Part shown: piece after piece, positions 7,376 through 13,150 of the stretch
Position numbering within the stretch: the stretch's first letter is position 1
How the letters are laid out: every line of letters begins with the position of its first letter
Assembly (NCBI GenBank): GCA_029260015.1
Contig: JAJDEB010000048.1
Location: 1 to 43,219 of the forward strand
Reading direction: 5' to 3'
Origin: Phycisphaerae bacterium
Lineage (GTDB): Bacteria > Planctomycetota > Phycisphaerae > UBA1845
DNA length: 43,219 nt
Notes under the pieces: model-generated
Seen by the model: only the letters and a program-made list of their open reading frames with translations
Databases searched by the model: none
Told to the model about the DNA's origin: nothing
Translations under genes and position numbers: made by a program

Positions 7376-7792
7376 TTGTGATTCCCTTCGACGTGGAAAA
7401 GAATGACGGTATAGACACGGAACTATATCCGCAAGGGCCAATTTCGACCGTTTTCGTACTACCTCGGGGTGACCATTTGCGCACCAGGCCAGCCAAGGTG
7501 TACACGCAAAAATCGCCATTCCAGATATCGCCAGTACTGTTTTACCCCCTATGGGGTCTACCTTGTATACCTCCATGGGGGGGAATAGAAGGGCATAGAG
7601 GGGACATTACTAGAATATATGCACATCGCTTATGATACGCGGGGCAGGTCGGGGGCAGGGTGTACGTAAATGGCGTAAGCCCATGGACAGCAAGGGCTTA
7701 TCCCTGTCTACCCTGTTTCAAGGTACCCCCGACCGCCCTTCCCGGTACCGCTAGGGGTGTAGGGGTGTGCGTCACCACGGTGCCAGGTAGAC
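7376..7792. other. Structured non-coding region, candidate origin/control region
   Basis: About 420 bases with no convincing gene on either strand. It contains an A/T-rich island (7611-7637) in a GC-rich genome and two quasi-palindromes (ACCCC-CTAT-GGGGT at 7544-7557; C-rich/G-rich arms around CCATGG at 7571-7587). It also has a hairpin (7676-7700), two GGTACC sites 22 bp apart (7722, 7744) and a perfect tandem octamer AGGGGTGT (7753-7768). GTCTACC appears three times (7556, 7706 and inverted at about 7786). It lies upstream of the RHH regulator and downstream of the terminator of the next leftward unit. Operators, a replication origin or an untranslated RNA are all possible; none is proven. 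Confidence 0.5.
7676..7700. repeat. Inverted repeat (7-bp arms, 11-base loop)
   Basis: TAAGCCC (7676-7682) and GGGCTTA (7694-7700) are perfect inverted arms around an 11-base loop. There is no U-tract on either side, so it is not an intrinsic terminator. It could be an operator or part of an origin. Confidence 0.55.
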
Positions 7793-7831
7793 AAAAAGCC
7801 GGGCCAGCCCCCGCTCGAGGACTGACCCGGC
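7793..7831 (-). terminator. Intrinsic terminator of the leftward three-gene unit
   Basis: Read on the minus strand: GCCGGGTCAG, a 14-base loop, then CTGGCCCGGC with one mismatch, followed at once by TTTTT (7797-7793). A GC-rich 10-bp stem plus a U-run is a textbook Rho-independent terminator. It sits 25 bases after the stop of the last gene in the unit (7856), exactly where it is expected. Confidence 0.85.
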
Positions 7832-7855
7832 CGGCCAAGGAGTCAGGAGGGCTCC

Positions 7856-8092
7856 CTAGTCGATATCGGCGTTGCACCAGTTCCAGGAGGAGCCGGGCCA
7901 GTCGTCGTAACGGTCCGGGGGATCACCGTACACGGCCCGGATACACGTCTCGGAGCAATACGTCTCCCCGTCTTCAACCTGGAACGCCCGGGCGAAGTGG
8001 CGAGCTCGGCAATGCCCGCACCTACCCGGGGGGCAGTCGTCCACGAGCACCCATTCGAAGGCCCCGCTCTCGCCGCGCGTGATGACACTCAC
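7856..8092 (-). CDS. Small zinc-finger protein (78 aa)
   Basis: A 78-residue protein with D-C-P-P-G-R-C-G-H-C-R-A-R-H followed by Y-C-S-E-T-C, a cysteine/histidine arrangement typical of small zinc ribbons or treble-clef knuckles (as in MYND/FCS-like fingers). The acidic, Trp-rich C-terminus is unusual. The GTG at 8092 overlaps the stop of the small membrane-protein gene (GTGA). It is the third and last gene of the leftward unit and is followed by the terminator. Function unknown; possibly interference with a host protein. Confidence 0.7.
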   Translation of the reverse strand: MSVITRGESGAFEWVLVDDCPPGRCGHCRARHFARAFQVEDGETYCSETCIRAVYGDPPDRYDDWPGSSWNWCNADID

Positions 8093-8214
8093 GACGCACC
8101 CCCCAGCATCCACCAGAACGCCGCAGGGACGCCTACGATCAACGCGAGGGCCACCAGGCAACACGGGAGGGGTGTGTCCTCCTGCGGCCCGTAGCGGGGC
8201 GCCTGCGGGCTCAT
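8089..8214 (-). CDS. Small single-pass membrane protein (41 aa)
   Basis: A 41-residue product with a polar N-terminus (MSPQAPRYGPQEDTP), one hydrophobic helix (about residues 18-38, LVALALIVGVPAAFWWML) and almost no C-terminal tail. Its ATG at 8214 overlaps the upstream stop (ATGA) and its stop overlaps the GTG of the next gene (GTGA). Double coupling strongly supports that this short frame is a real gene. Role unknown; membrane-active morons such as superinfection-exclusion peptides often look like this. Confidence 0.65.
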   Translation of the reverse strand: MSPQAPRYGPQEDTPLPCCLVALALIVGVPAAFWWMLGGAS

Positions 8215-8612
8215 GACGCCACCTCGGCGACAGGGGGGTAGGATGACCCGGCCGCGCGCAGGTGAGCGTTGCTACCTCGAATCTCCGCGTTGACCAGCTC
8301 CGCGAACCCCTCGAGCGTCTTCGACGGCCCGCTCAATGCCCAGGACTCAACGCTGGATTCCCAGTCACGACGCGCCGAATGCCTCACGCGCCACTCCTGG
8401 TCAGCGCCGCCCACAATCTCGTAGCAGTGCTCGATGTCCCCGTGAAGGTACGTCGTCACCTCGTAGGTCCCGTCGTCATTCGACCCGACACCCGGACCGA
8501 GAAGCGATGCAAGCAGGGCCGTAGGGGACTGGCCAGCCTCTCGCAGGTGGCGCCACAGGTTCGCACCAGTGTAGGGCAAATACCCGTCGTGGTGCCGGTA
8601 GAGGTAAACCAC
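8211..8612 (-). CDS. YRHHDGY-motif protein, first gene of leftward unit
   Basis: A 133-residue protein starting V-V-Y-L-Y-R-H-H-D-G-Y-L-P, a signature of a small family of unknown function present in phages, archaeal viruses and bacteria, in which the YRHxDGY motif is close to the N-terminus. A central G-D-I-E-H-C-Y-E-I strand follows. GTG 8612 is the first in-frame start. A better ribosome-binding site (AGGAG, 8637-8633) instead serves ATG 8622, one frame away; that frame reads MST and ends after 48 codons. A single-base insertion or a +1 shift may therefore have separated the natural start from the body. It lies about 65 bases downstream of a strong promoter. Confidence 0.75.
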   Translation of the reverse strand: MVYLYRHHDGYLPYTGANLWRHLREAGQSPTALLASLLGPGVGSNDDGTYEVTTYLHGDIEHCYEIVGGADQEWRVRHSARRDWESSVESWALSGPSKTLEGFAELVNAEIRGSNAHLRAAGSSYPPVAEVAS

Positions 8613-8676
8613 GTGTACTCATGTTCGATAATCTCCTGATTATTGCCGCTGGCGGTAGTGCCAGGCGGTTACTCGG

Positions 8677-8705
8677 AATATATCGGACAAGAGCGGGGGA
8701 GGCAA
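8677..8705 (-). promoter_or_regulatory. Sigma70-like promoter for leftward three-gene unit
   Basis: On the minus strand TTGCCT (-35, 8705-8700), a 17-base spacer and TATATT (-10, 8682-8677). The first gene starts about 65 bases downstream. This is the best bacterial housekeeping promoter I can see in the window, and it suggests the unit is read by host RNA polymerase independently of phage operons. Confidence 0.7.
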
Positions 8706-8708
8706 TAC

Positions 8709-8736
8709 TTGTTTCTCGGAATTGTTCTACTATCCA
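8709..8736 (+). promoter_or_regulatory. Candidate rightward promoter overlapping repeat box
   Basis: TTGTTT (8709-8714), 16-base spacer, TATCCA (8731-8736). The -10 lies inside the first 19-bp box, so a protein bound there would block it. It is divergent from, and adjacent to, the leftward promoter. Match to consensus is moderate. Confidence 0.4.
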
Positions 8737-8779
8737 CCCAGCGCATAGCTCGGCAGTAAGCTATTCACTCAGCGCATAG
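8730..8779. repeat. Two 19-bp direct repeats (operator-like boxes)
   Basis: Box 1 is 8730-8748 and box 2 is 8761-8779, 31 bp apart start to start (about three helical turns). They differ at two positions (CTAT[C/T]CAC[C/T]CAGCGCATAG). Each box begins with CTAT and ends with ATAG, so each also has inverted ends. The location between divergent promoters fits regulator-binding sites. Confidence 0.65.
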
Positions 8780-8869
8780 GTGCTCGAGGGGGCTGTGGGG
8801 GGGGCGCCGAGCTCGATCCCAGCGCGCGCCTGGCCCGCCCGCGGGGGGGATAGCGAAGGGGGGGGCCGG

Positions 8870-8898
8870 TTGACTCCTCGAGGTCGCTGGGCTAGTGT
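8870..8898 (+). promoter_or_regulatory. Candidate rightward late promoter
   Basis: TTGACT (8870-8875), 17-base spacer, TAGTGT (8893-8898). The -35 is strong and the -10 weak, a pattern consistent with an activator-dependent promoter. The next gene starts at 9110, leaving about 205 bases of leader that include several palindromes. Confidence 0.4.
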
Positions 8899-9109
8899 CC
8901 TGAACGCGGCGCCGGCCGGCCTATTGCCCTTGTCTCGGGTCTGCGGGGCTGGCTGGCGCCGCTGCTACTACTGGCTGGGTCCCCCCTAGGAAGCAAACGG
9001 TTGGGGGAGTGGGGTGCGACGACCGGTGCACCGGGAGCGCTCCGCTAGGGTTCGAGACCCTCCCGGCCGCCCCTTGACACGCCGGGCCGCGGCGGGGGAT
9101 GCTGGGGGG

Positions 9110-9337
9110 ATGGAGAAGCTGGATAGCGACTCAGCGAGCGGTGAGGCTGCCGGGTCGCCTGCTGCTTGGCGGGAGCTGCGGGCTCGGAAGTACGCCGCGA
9201 TAGACCGAATGCTGGTACGTGTGGCGACCCCGATCCACCTTGGCCCGAACGAGCCGCCGCCCTGCGTGACGCTGCCCGCCAACTGGCCCGCGTCCGAGCG
9301 GCTGCCGTACGGGACGGTCTGGGGGGACGAGGCGTGA
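9110..9337 (+). CDS. Hypothetical protein, first gene of late operon
   Basis: A 75-residue protein with an acidic/Ser-rich N-terminus, a central helix (SPAAWRELRARKYAAIDRML) and a Pro-rich end. ATG 9110 is preceded by a G-run that can serve as a weak ribosome-binding site. The frame is open upstream to 9014 but without support. Its stop overlaps the next GTG. No family recognised. Confidence 0.6.
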   Translation: MEKLDSDSASGEAAGSPAAWRELRARKYAAIDRMLVRVATPIHLGPNEPPPCVTLPANWPASERLPYGTVWGDEA

Positions 9338-9555
9338 TACCGCTGATTCACAGCCCGGAGGGGGAACTTCTTCTCCCGGTGAGGTCGCACCTACTGAGGG
9401 GTACGCACCCGGTCCATCGGTTCAAGAAGACGGAGCACTTCGGGATGGCGTGCGAGTGCGGGATAGCCTTTAGCGATGGGGAGCTAATGAGCTTCGCGGG
9501 GACCCGTGGGCAGAAGCTCTGGGACACCCTGGCCTACAAGGAGCGCGAGGCGTGA
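9334..9555 (+). CDS. Hypothetical protein (73 aa)
   Basis: A 73-residue protein starting at GTG 9334 (GTGA overlap). It contains H-F-G-M-A-C-E-C-G-I-A-F, a C-E-C-G knuckle that with upstream histidines might bind a metal ion. Its stop again overlaps the next GTG. Not recognised. Confidence 0.6.
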   Translation: MIPLIHSPEGELLLPVRSHLLRGTHPVHRFKKTEHFGMACECGIAFSDGELMSFAGTRGQKLWDTLAYKEREA

Positions 9556-9728
9556 CCCGCCCCGAGCTAGACTACGAAGCCCTTGGGCAAGCCTGTATCG
9601 AGGCGATCATCGCGGGGGCTATGGTCCAAGTTGACTTGGATGAATCTGGGCGCTATACGGGCGTCCTTCGATGGAGCGGGAACACTGCCGAGCAGATAGG
9701 AGAGGCCCTAAGACGCCATGAAGTTTGA
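9552..9728 (+). CDS. Hypothetical protein (58 aa)
   Basis: A 58-residue product beginning at GTG 9552 within a GTGA overlap and ending 11 bases into the next gene. It looks like an alpha/beta mini-domain (helix DYEALGQACIEAIIAGA, strand MVQVDLD, strand YTGVLRW, helix). Supported by coupling only; unknown function. Confidence 0.55.
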   Translation: MTRPELDYEALGQACIEAIIAGAMVQVDLDESGRYTGVLRWSGNTAEQIGEALRRHEV

Positions 9729-9915
9729 ACTACAGCCCAGCTCGGCCCTGGGGCGTATCCAGGAGCTTTTAGAGCTTGCTGGTAGCTTTGTCCGGTCACC
9801 TGACCATATGCAGGGTCCGAACGGATCGATTGCAGTGGGTACGGTTCCGCACGACTTCGAGGCCCGGCTACATGCGCTGGGCGACTTATCCACCATCTTC
9901 CTCGAAGTCCAATGA
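9718..9915 (+). CDS. Hypothetical protein (65 aa)
   Basis: A 65-residue soluble protein (MKFELQPSSALGRIQELLEL...). ATG 9718 lies inside the end of the preceding gene, and its stop overlaps the next ATG (ATGA). No recognisable motif. Confidence 0.55.
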   Translation: MKFELQPSSALGRIQELLELAGSFVRSPDHMQGPNGSIAVGTVPHDFEARLHALGDLSTIFLEVQ

Positions 9916-10046
9916 CCCACCGCTGGGCTCGATGGGTCGACCCCGGACATATGGGCCCGGTATGGTTCTGGGTGTCGATGGTCCTCCTGGGTGTCCCGCT
10001 TGGGATCGGGCTGGGCATGACGATCGACTGGGTACTCGACCTATGA
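9912..10046 (+). CDS. Small membrane protein A (44 aa), MTxRWAR family
   Basis: A 44-residue product with N-terminus M-T-H-R-W-A-R-W and one hydrophobic helix (about residues 15-36). Its first seven codons are nearly identical in DNA and protein to those of the next gene, so the pair probably arose by duplication or cassette insertion. ATGA overlaps bound it on both sides. A pair of tiny membrane proteins just before the terminase genes could be holin-like or host-modulating; no proof. Confidence 0.6.
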   Translation: MTHRWARWVDPGHMGPVWFWVSMVLLGVPLGIGLGMTIDWVLDL

Positions 10047-10138
10047 CCCGTCGCTGGGCTCGCGTGGCGTGTGACGTTGCGTGGGCGGCGATCTGGGCTG
10101 CCCTGGCCCTGGTGGCGGTGTTGTGGTTCACGGGATGA
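10043..10138 (+). CDS. Small membrane protein B (31 aa), MTxRWAR family
   Basis: A 31-residue product with N-terminus M-T-R-R-W-A-R and a hydrophobic helix (about residues 9-29, rich in Ala/Trp/Val/Leu). It is linked by ATGA overlaps to membrane protein A upstream and to the next gene downstream. It shares the first seven codons with A (18 of 20 bases identical). Very short, but the double overlap and the conserved N-terminus argue that it is translated. Confidence 0.55.
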   Translation: MTRRWARVACDVAWAAIWAALALVAVLWFTG

Positions 10139-10317
10139 CCGATACGGTCGCGGACTACGGCCCGGACCCTCAATTGGTCCTTCTAGGGCTCCTGAATGCG
10201 GCGGACGGGCGTGTTATCGAGAGGCTGAGCCTTGTGGGTCCGATGCCGCCGTGTTGGGTAGCGGAGGGTGTGGAGTTCAAAGAGCCGTGGTATGGGGGTA
10301 CGGTATGGCTCGAGTAG
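10135..10317 (+). CDS. Hypothetical protein (60 aa)
   Basis: A 60-residue acidic protein starting at ATG 10135 (ATGA overlap) and ending 13 bases into the next gene. The C-terminal half alternates aromatic and acidic residues (PPCWVAEGVEFKEPWYGGTVWLE), suggesting beta strands. Unknown function. Confidence 0.55.
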   Translation: MTDTVADYGPDPQLVLLGLLNAADGRVIERLSLVGPMPPCWVAEGVEFKEPWYGGTVWLE

Positions 10318-10721
10318 ACGCGTGGACTAGGTGCCCGTGCGCGACGTGCGCGGGGAAGCGTGCTGTGTATAGCGAGTGGGACGAGGCCCGGTTCGTGATA
10401 ACTGGGGACGAAGAACTGGCGAAGCAGATCCGGGATGCCCCGAATGGGTCGGTTGTCGCCCTCCCGGCGCACTTGGACGGGGCGGCGATCGTGAACGCGG
10501 CCGGGGGTGAGCTTGCGGACAGGGGGCGGTCTGACCTGGAGCGGGTCGAAGGCTGGTTGCTCCCGAAGGTAGCGGCGCCGCGAGCGGCACGGGCCGAGGA
10601 CGAAGCGGCCTACGCGGTCGCGGAGACGTGGGGCGCATTACGGGCGAACGGGCAGGCGGTGCGGCTCCCGTTGCCGAAGCGCTGTGTCTGCGGGTTTCCG
10701 ATAGGTCACGGTGCAGGGTGA
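10305..10721 (+). CDS. Hypothetical protein with N- and C-terminal cysteine motifs
   Basis: A 138-residue protein. The N-terminal R-C-P-C-A-T-C-A-G-K and C-terminal R-C-V-C-G-F-P could together form one zinc site bridging the termini. The middle is helical and charged. ATG 10305 gives a 13-base overlap with the previous gene. A role near packaging, next to the terminase genes, is possible but not shown. Confidence 0.6.
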   Translation: MARVDAWTRCPCATCAGKRAVYSEWDEARFVITGDEELAKQIRDAPNGSVVALPAHLDGAAIVNAAGGELADRGRSDLERVEGWLLPKVAAPRAARAEDEAAYAVAETWGALRANGQAVRLPLPKRCVCGFPIGHGAG

Positions 10722-10746
10722 TGAACAAGCGCCGGAAGAGGATGCG

Positions 10747-11064
10747 ATGAGACGCCCGCGCCGCCCTCGAGACCCGGACGCCCGCGCGAACCTGGCGCGT
10801 GAAATGGACCTATTGACGCTGGTCGAGGCGATCGAGGCGGACCCGAAGCCTAGCCCCCGTACACGGCTGAAGAAGGAGCTGATGCGGCGCGCGGACTGTC
10901 TGGCCTGGTGCGAGATTGAGCCGGGGCTTGCGGCGCGGATCAGTCGGCTAGTGGTGGAGTGCGGCCTGGGGAGCATGAGCACGGGCGGGAAGCTCTATCG
11001 GATGACGCTGGGGGATCCGAACGAGAAGCGTGAGAAGAGGCGGAAGGACGCTGCGCGTGGCTAG
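10747..11064 (+). CDS. Basic hypothetical protein, possible packaging accessory
   Basis: A 105-residue protein with a very basic N-terminus (MRRPRRPRDPDAR) and C-terminus (NEKREKRRKDAARG) around a helical core (LTLVEAIEADPKPSPRTRLKKELMRRADCLAW). ATG 10747 is preceded by AAGAGGA at good spacing. GTG 10711, which overlaps the previous stop, is an alternative. A nine-codon minigene (10721-10750, MNKRRKRMR) overlaps this start by ATGA and could mediate coupling. DNA binding is likely from charge; it could be a terminase accessory protein. Confidence 0.6.
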   Translation: MRRPRRPRDPDARANLAREMDLLTLVEAIEADPKPSPRTRLKKELMRRADCLAWCEIEPGLAARISRLVVECGLGSMSTGGKLYRMTLGDPNEKREKRRKDAARG

Positions 11065-11119
11065 GCCGGTCCTGTTGGGTGATGCGGGCTGGATGCATCA
11101 GGACGCAAGGTGGGTATGA
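11057..11119 (+). CDS. 20-codon mini-ORF, apparent copy of the TerS N-terminus
   Basis: Starting at GTG 11057 the frame encodes M-A-R-P-V-L-L followed by 13 other residues and a stop that overlaps the next ATG (ATGA). The candidate small terminase gene at 11381 begins with the same seven residues. The two 21-base stretches differ at five positions, four synonymous and one the GTG/ATG start. This looks like a remnant left when the gene at 11116-11388 was inserted, or a coupling peptide. Not certain to be a functional product. Confidence 0.4.
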   Translation: MARPVLLGDAGWMHQDARWV

Positions 11120-11388
11120 GCACGACTGACATCACCTGCCCTGTCTGCGGGGTTCGGTGCGAGGACGGACCCTGGCTGCTATTGAACAGGTACGCACTGG
11201 GAACGGGCGAGAATAGGATGATGGTGTCGGTACTTGACGGCGAGGACGGGTACGAGTGGGAGATGAACGAGAGCCTAGACGATGAATTCGCTACTGGAGT
11301 GGTCCTGCATTGGCCGGTCTGTGCGACCCAGTACATCGAGGGGCGCATGATCGAGACCGATCTAGATGTGCGGACCGGAGATGGCTAG
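11116..11388 (+). CDS. Zinc-finger hypothetical protein (90 aa)
   Basis: A 90-residue acidic protein with T-C-P-V-C-G-V-R-C-E near the N-terminus and P-V-C-A-T later, a likely zinc-binding knuckle. GCAAGG precedes ATG 11116 at about 6 bases. It overlaps the candidate small terminase gene by 8 bases and is bracketed by the MARPVLL-coding repeats, so it may be a recent insertion into the packaging locus. Function unknown. Confidence 0.65.
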   Translation: MSTTDITCPVCGVRCEDGPWLLLNRYALGTGENRMMVSVLDGEDGYEWEMNESLDDEFATGVVLHWPVCATQYIEGRMIETDLDVRTGDG

Positions 11389-11692
11389 ACCCGTCCTACT
11401 GCACTTCATTGAGCGCGAGCTCGAGCGGAAGGTGATCGACTCCGAGACGGGCAAGACCGTGGCGCAAGCCGAGATCCTGGCCAGCCGCGTCCTCTCGGCG
11501 GCGCTGATGGACGACGTGGCGGCGGTGCGGGTCGCGGAGAGCATCATTCGGGCGCAGACGGCTGCGAAGGATGACGCAGACGGCACGGATCCGCCGCCGT
11601 TGTTGATCGAGCTCAAGGCAAGGCCGGCGCGGACGGCGCTTCCGGAGGCCCCGAAGCGGCTTGACGTGGACGCGGACGCGGACGTGGGCTGA
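11381..11692 (+). CDS. terS: Candidate terminase small subunit
   Basis: A 103-residue helical protein immediately upstream of the large terminase. Small terminase subunits are short, helical, DNA-recognising oligomers placed exactly here; this product has an N-terminal helix (FIERELERKVID), a helical middle (VAQAEILASRVLSAALMDD, VAAVRVAESIIRAQT) and an acidic C-terminus. I see no clear helix-turn-helix, so the call rests mainly on position. ATG 11381 is chosen; it overlaps the previous gene by 8 bases. Confidence 0.5.
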   Translation: MARPVLLHFIERELERKVIDSETGKTVAQAEILASRVLSAALMDDVAAVRVAESIIRAQTAAKDDADGTDPPPLLIELKARPARTALPEAPKRLDVDADADVG

Positions 11693-13150
11693 TTGGAACT
11701 CCGCGGCGAGGCGACGGAGCTATTCACGCACGACACGGCGCAGCCCGTGGTGCTGGAGGGCGGGGCGAACTGCTCGAAGACGTTCAGCATCTGCGCGTGG
11801 CTCGCATGGGTAGCCGAGACGACGCCGAACGCGCGAATCCTGGTGCTGCGCAAGGTGCGGGCGGACTGTATCGACACGGTTTGCATCAAGCCGCTCGAGC
11901 TTGGGATCATTCAGGGGCACATCGACGCGGGCCTCGTGAGGGTGCTTGGTGGGGAGTCGCGGAAGCGGTACGACTTCCTGGCGAGCGGGGCGATGATCGT
12001 TCCTGGGGGGATGGACAAGATCAGCCGGCACATGGGCGCCGGTTGGGACATCATCGTCATCTTCGAGGCGACGGAGATCACGCAGGAGGAGTACGAGTAC
12101 CTGTCGACGCGGACGAGCCGGGAGCCGACGAGCACGGGGCGCAAGTCGATCATTGTGCTGGACGTGAACCCGGCGATGGATGGGCACTGGATCAATCAGC
12201 TTGCGAAGCGGGGCGAGATCCGGCGTCTACGGGCGAAGCATGAGGACAACCCGATGCTCCACGACGGCGAGGGGTGGACGGAGAACGGGGTCGAGTACCT
12301 AACGAAGCTGGCGCGGCTGACGGGGGCGAGGAAGCGCAGGCTGCTGCACCATGAGTGGTGCGCGGAGGAAACGGCGATCTGGGCCGAGTACGCGCGCTCG
12401 ATCCACTATCAGAGCCGGGAGAGCTGGCGGAAGGCGAAGCTAGTCAAGGTCGTGGGCGGCTTCGACTGGGGGACGAACGATCCTGGGGCGCTCGAGGTGT
12501 TCGGGATCACGGAGGGGGGTCATACGCTGCGGCTATTCGAGCTCTACCGGCGCGGTCTCGGGATCAACTCTTGGGCGAAGCGGGTTGGGGAAGTAGATGA
12601 CCGTTGCCGCGAGGAGTGGGGGCGGGGGCTGGATCGGCTGGTGTTCTCGCACGAGCGGCCGGAGATTCGGGAGCTGATAAACGACTTCCTGCACGGGGTG
12701 GGGAAACCGCGCTTTGTGGAGGGGTACAAGGCGGCGCCGGGGGCGATCAAGGCGCGTATCGAGCGTGTGCGCTGGTTCTTGGACCCTGGGGCGGTGATGG
12801 AGGAGGGCGTGGACATAATGGGTCCGCAGGTATCGTTCCTGAGTGGTTCCGACTGGCTCGGCCCGGATACGGGATTGCAGGAGGACATGAAGCCGCTGGG
12901 GTGGGACGATGAGGTGGAGGGGTACATCTGGGCGAAGACGCGGGAGGGGAAGCGATCGAAGGAGGTTCCGGACGAGGGGTGCGCGAACCATGCGTGCGAT
13001 GCTGTAGGAATGGGCTTGCAGGCAGCTTGGGACTACGTTAGACCGAAGGTGATGGGAAGAAGCGCACCGAGACCTGAACCGAACCGAGGGACCCAAGAGT
13101 GGTCTGACTGGGCGGATAGGCAGCTCCTAGAGGGTCGGGGCCGAAGATGA
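11693..13150 (+). CDS. terL: Terminase large subunit (ATPase/nuclease packaging motor)
   Basis: A 485-residue terminase that translocates DNA into the prohead and cuts it. Visible motifs are L-E-G-G-A-N-C-S-K-T (21-30) as Walker A, D-I-I-V-I-F-E-A-T-E (119-128) as Walker B with catalytic Glu, and V-L-D-V-N-P (155-160) as coupling motif. The RNase H-like nuclease opens at G-G-F-D-W-G (255-260, D258) and closes with H-A-C-D-A-V-G near the C-terminus. TTG 11693 directly follows the TerS stop and is a non-standard start; no better one exists before motif I. The stop overlaps the portal start (ATGA). Confidence 0.93.
   Translation: MELRGEATELFTHDTAQPVVLEGGANCSKTFSICAWLAWVAETTPNARILVLRKVRADCIDTVCIKPLELGIIQGHIDAGLVRVLGGESRKRYDFLASGAMIVPGGMDKISRHMGAGWDIIVIFEATEITQEEYEYLSTRTSREPTSTGRKSIIVLDVNPAMDGHWINQLAKRGEIRRLRAKHEDNPMLHDGEGWTENGVEYLTKLARLTGARKRRLLHHEWCAEETAIWAEYARSIHYQSRESWRKAKLVKVVGGFDWGTNDPGALEVFGITEGGHTLRLFELYRRGLGINSWAKRVGEVDDRCREEWGRGLDRLVFSHERPEIRELINDFLHGVGKPRFVEGYKAAPGAIKARIERVRWFLDPGAVMEEGVDIMGPQVSFLSGSDWLGPDTGLQEDMKPLGWDDEVEGYIWAKTREGKRSKEVPDEGCANHACDAVGMGLQAAWDYVRPKVMGRSAPRPEPNRGTQEWSDWADRQLLEGRGRR

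Larger units (their letters stand above)
8613..9109. other. Divergent control region between leftward unit and late operon
   Basis: About 500 bases without a supported gene. The left half (8613-8780) is A/T-richer and holds the leftward promoter (8677-8705), a rightward promoter candidate (8709-8736) and two copies of a 19-bp box. The right half (8781-9109) is very GC-rich with G-tracts, a second rightward promoter candidate (8870-8898), palindromes CCGGTGCACCGG (9023-9034) and GGAGCGCTCC (9034-9043), a tRNA T-arm-like sequence (9046-9062) and a perfect -35 hexamer TTGACA (9074). The 24-kb late operon begins at its right edge, so this is the likely late control region. Confidence 0.6.

Noticed and set aside
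7376..7576. 67-codon upstream extension of the RHH regulator
   Set aside because: No conserved sequence or good start in the extension, and the internal ATG 7375 has an ideal ribosome-binding site. The extension also runs through palindromic candidate operators.
8780..8989. 69-codon plus-strand frame in the control region
   Set aside because: Low-complexity Gly/Ala/Arg/Trp product of G-tract DNA, no ribosome-binding site and no overlap with any neighbour.
8998..9069. tRNA-like sequence: T-arm GGTTCGAGACC and an adjacent acceptor-like 3' strand pairing with 8998-9004
   Set aside because: The D-arm and anticodon arm cannot be formed, the T-stem has a mismatch and no CCA is encoded. The B-box-like match could arise by chance in this GC-rich region.
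9074..9103. Perfect -35 hexamer TTGACA just before the first late gene
   Set aside because: No acceptable -10 hexamer at 16-18 bp; only a 3/6 match at 18 bp. Left as a note within the control region.
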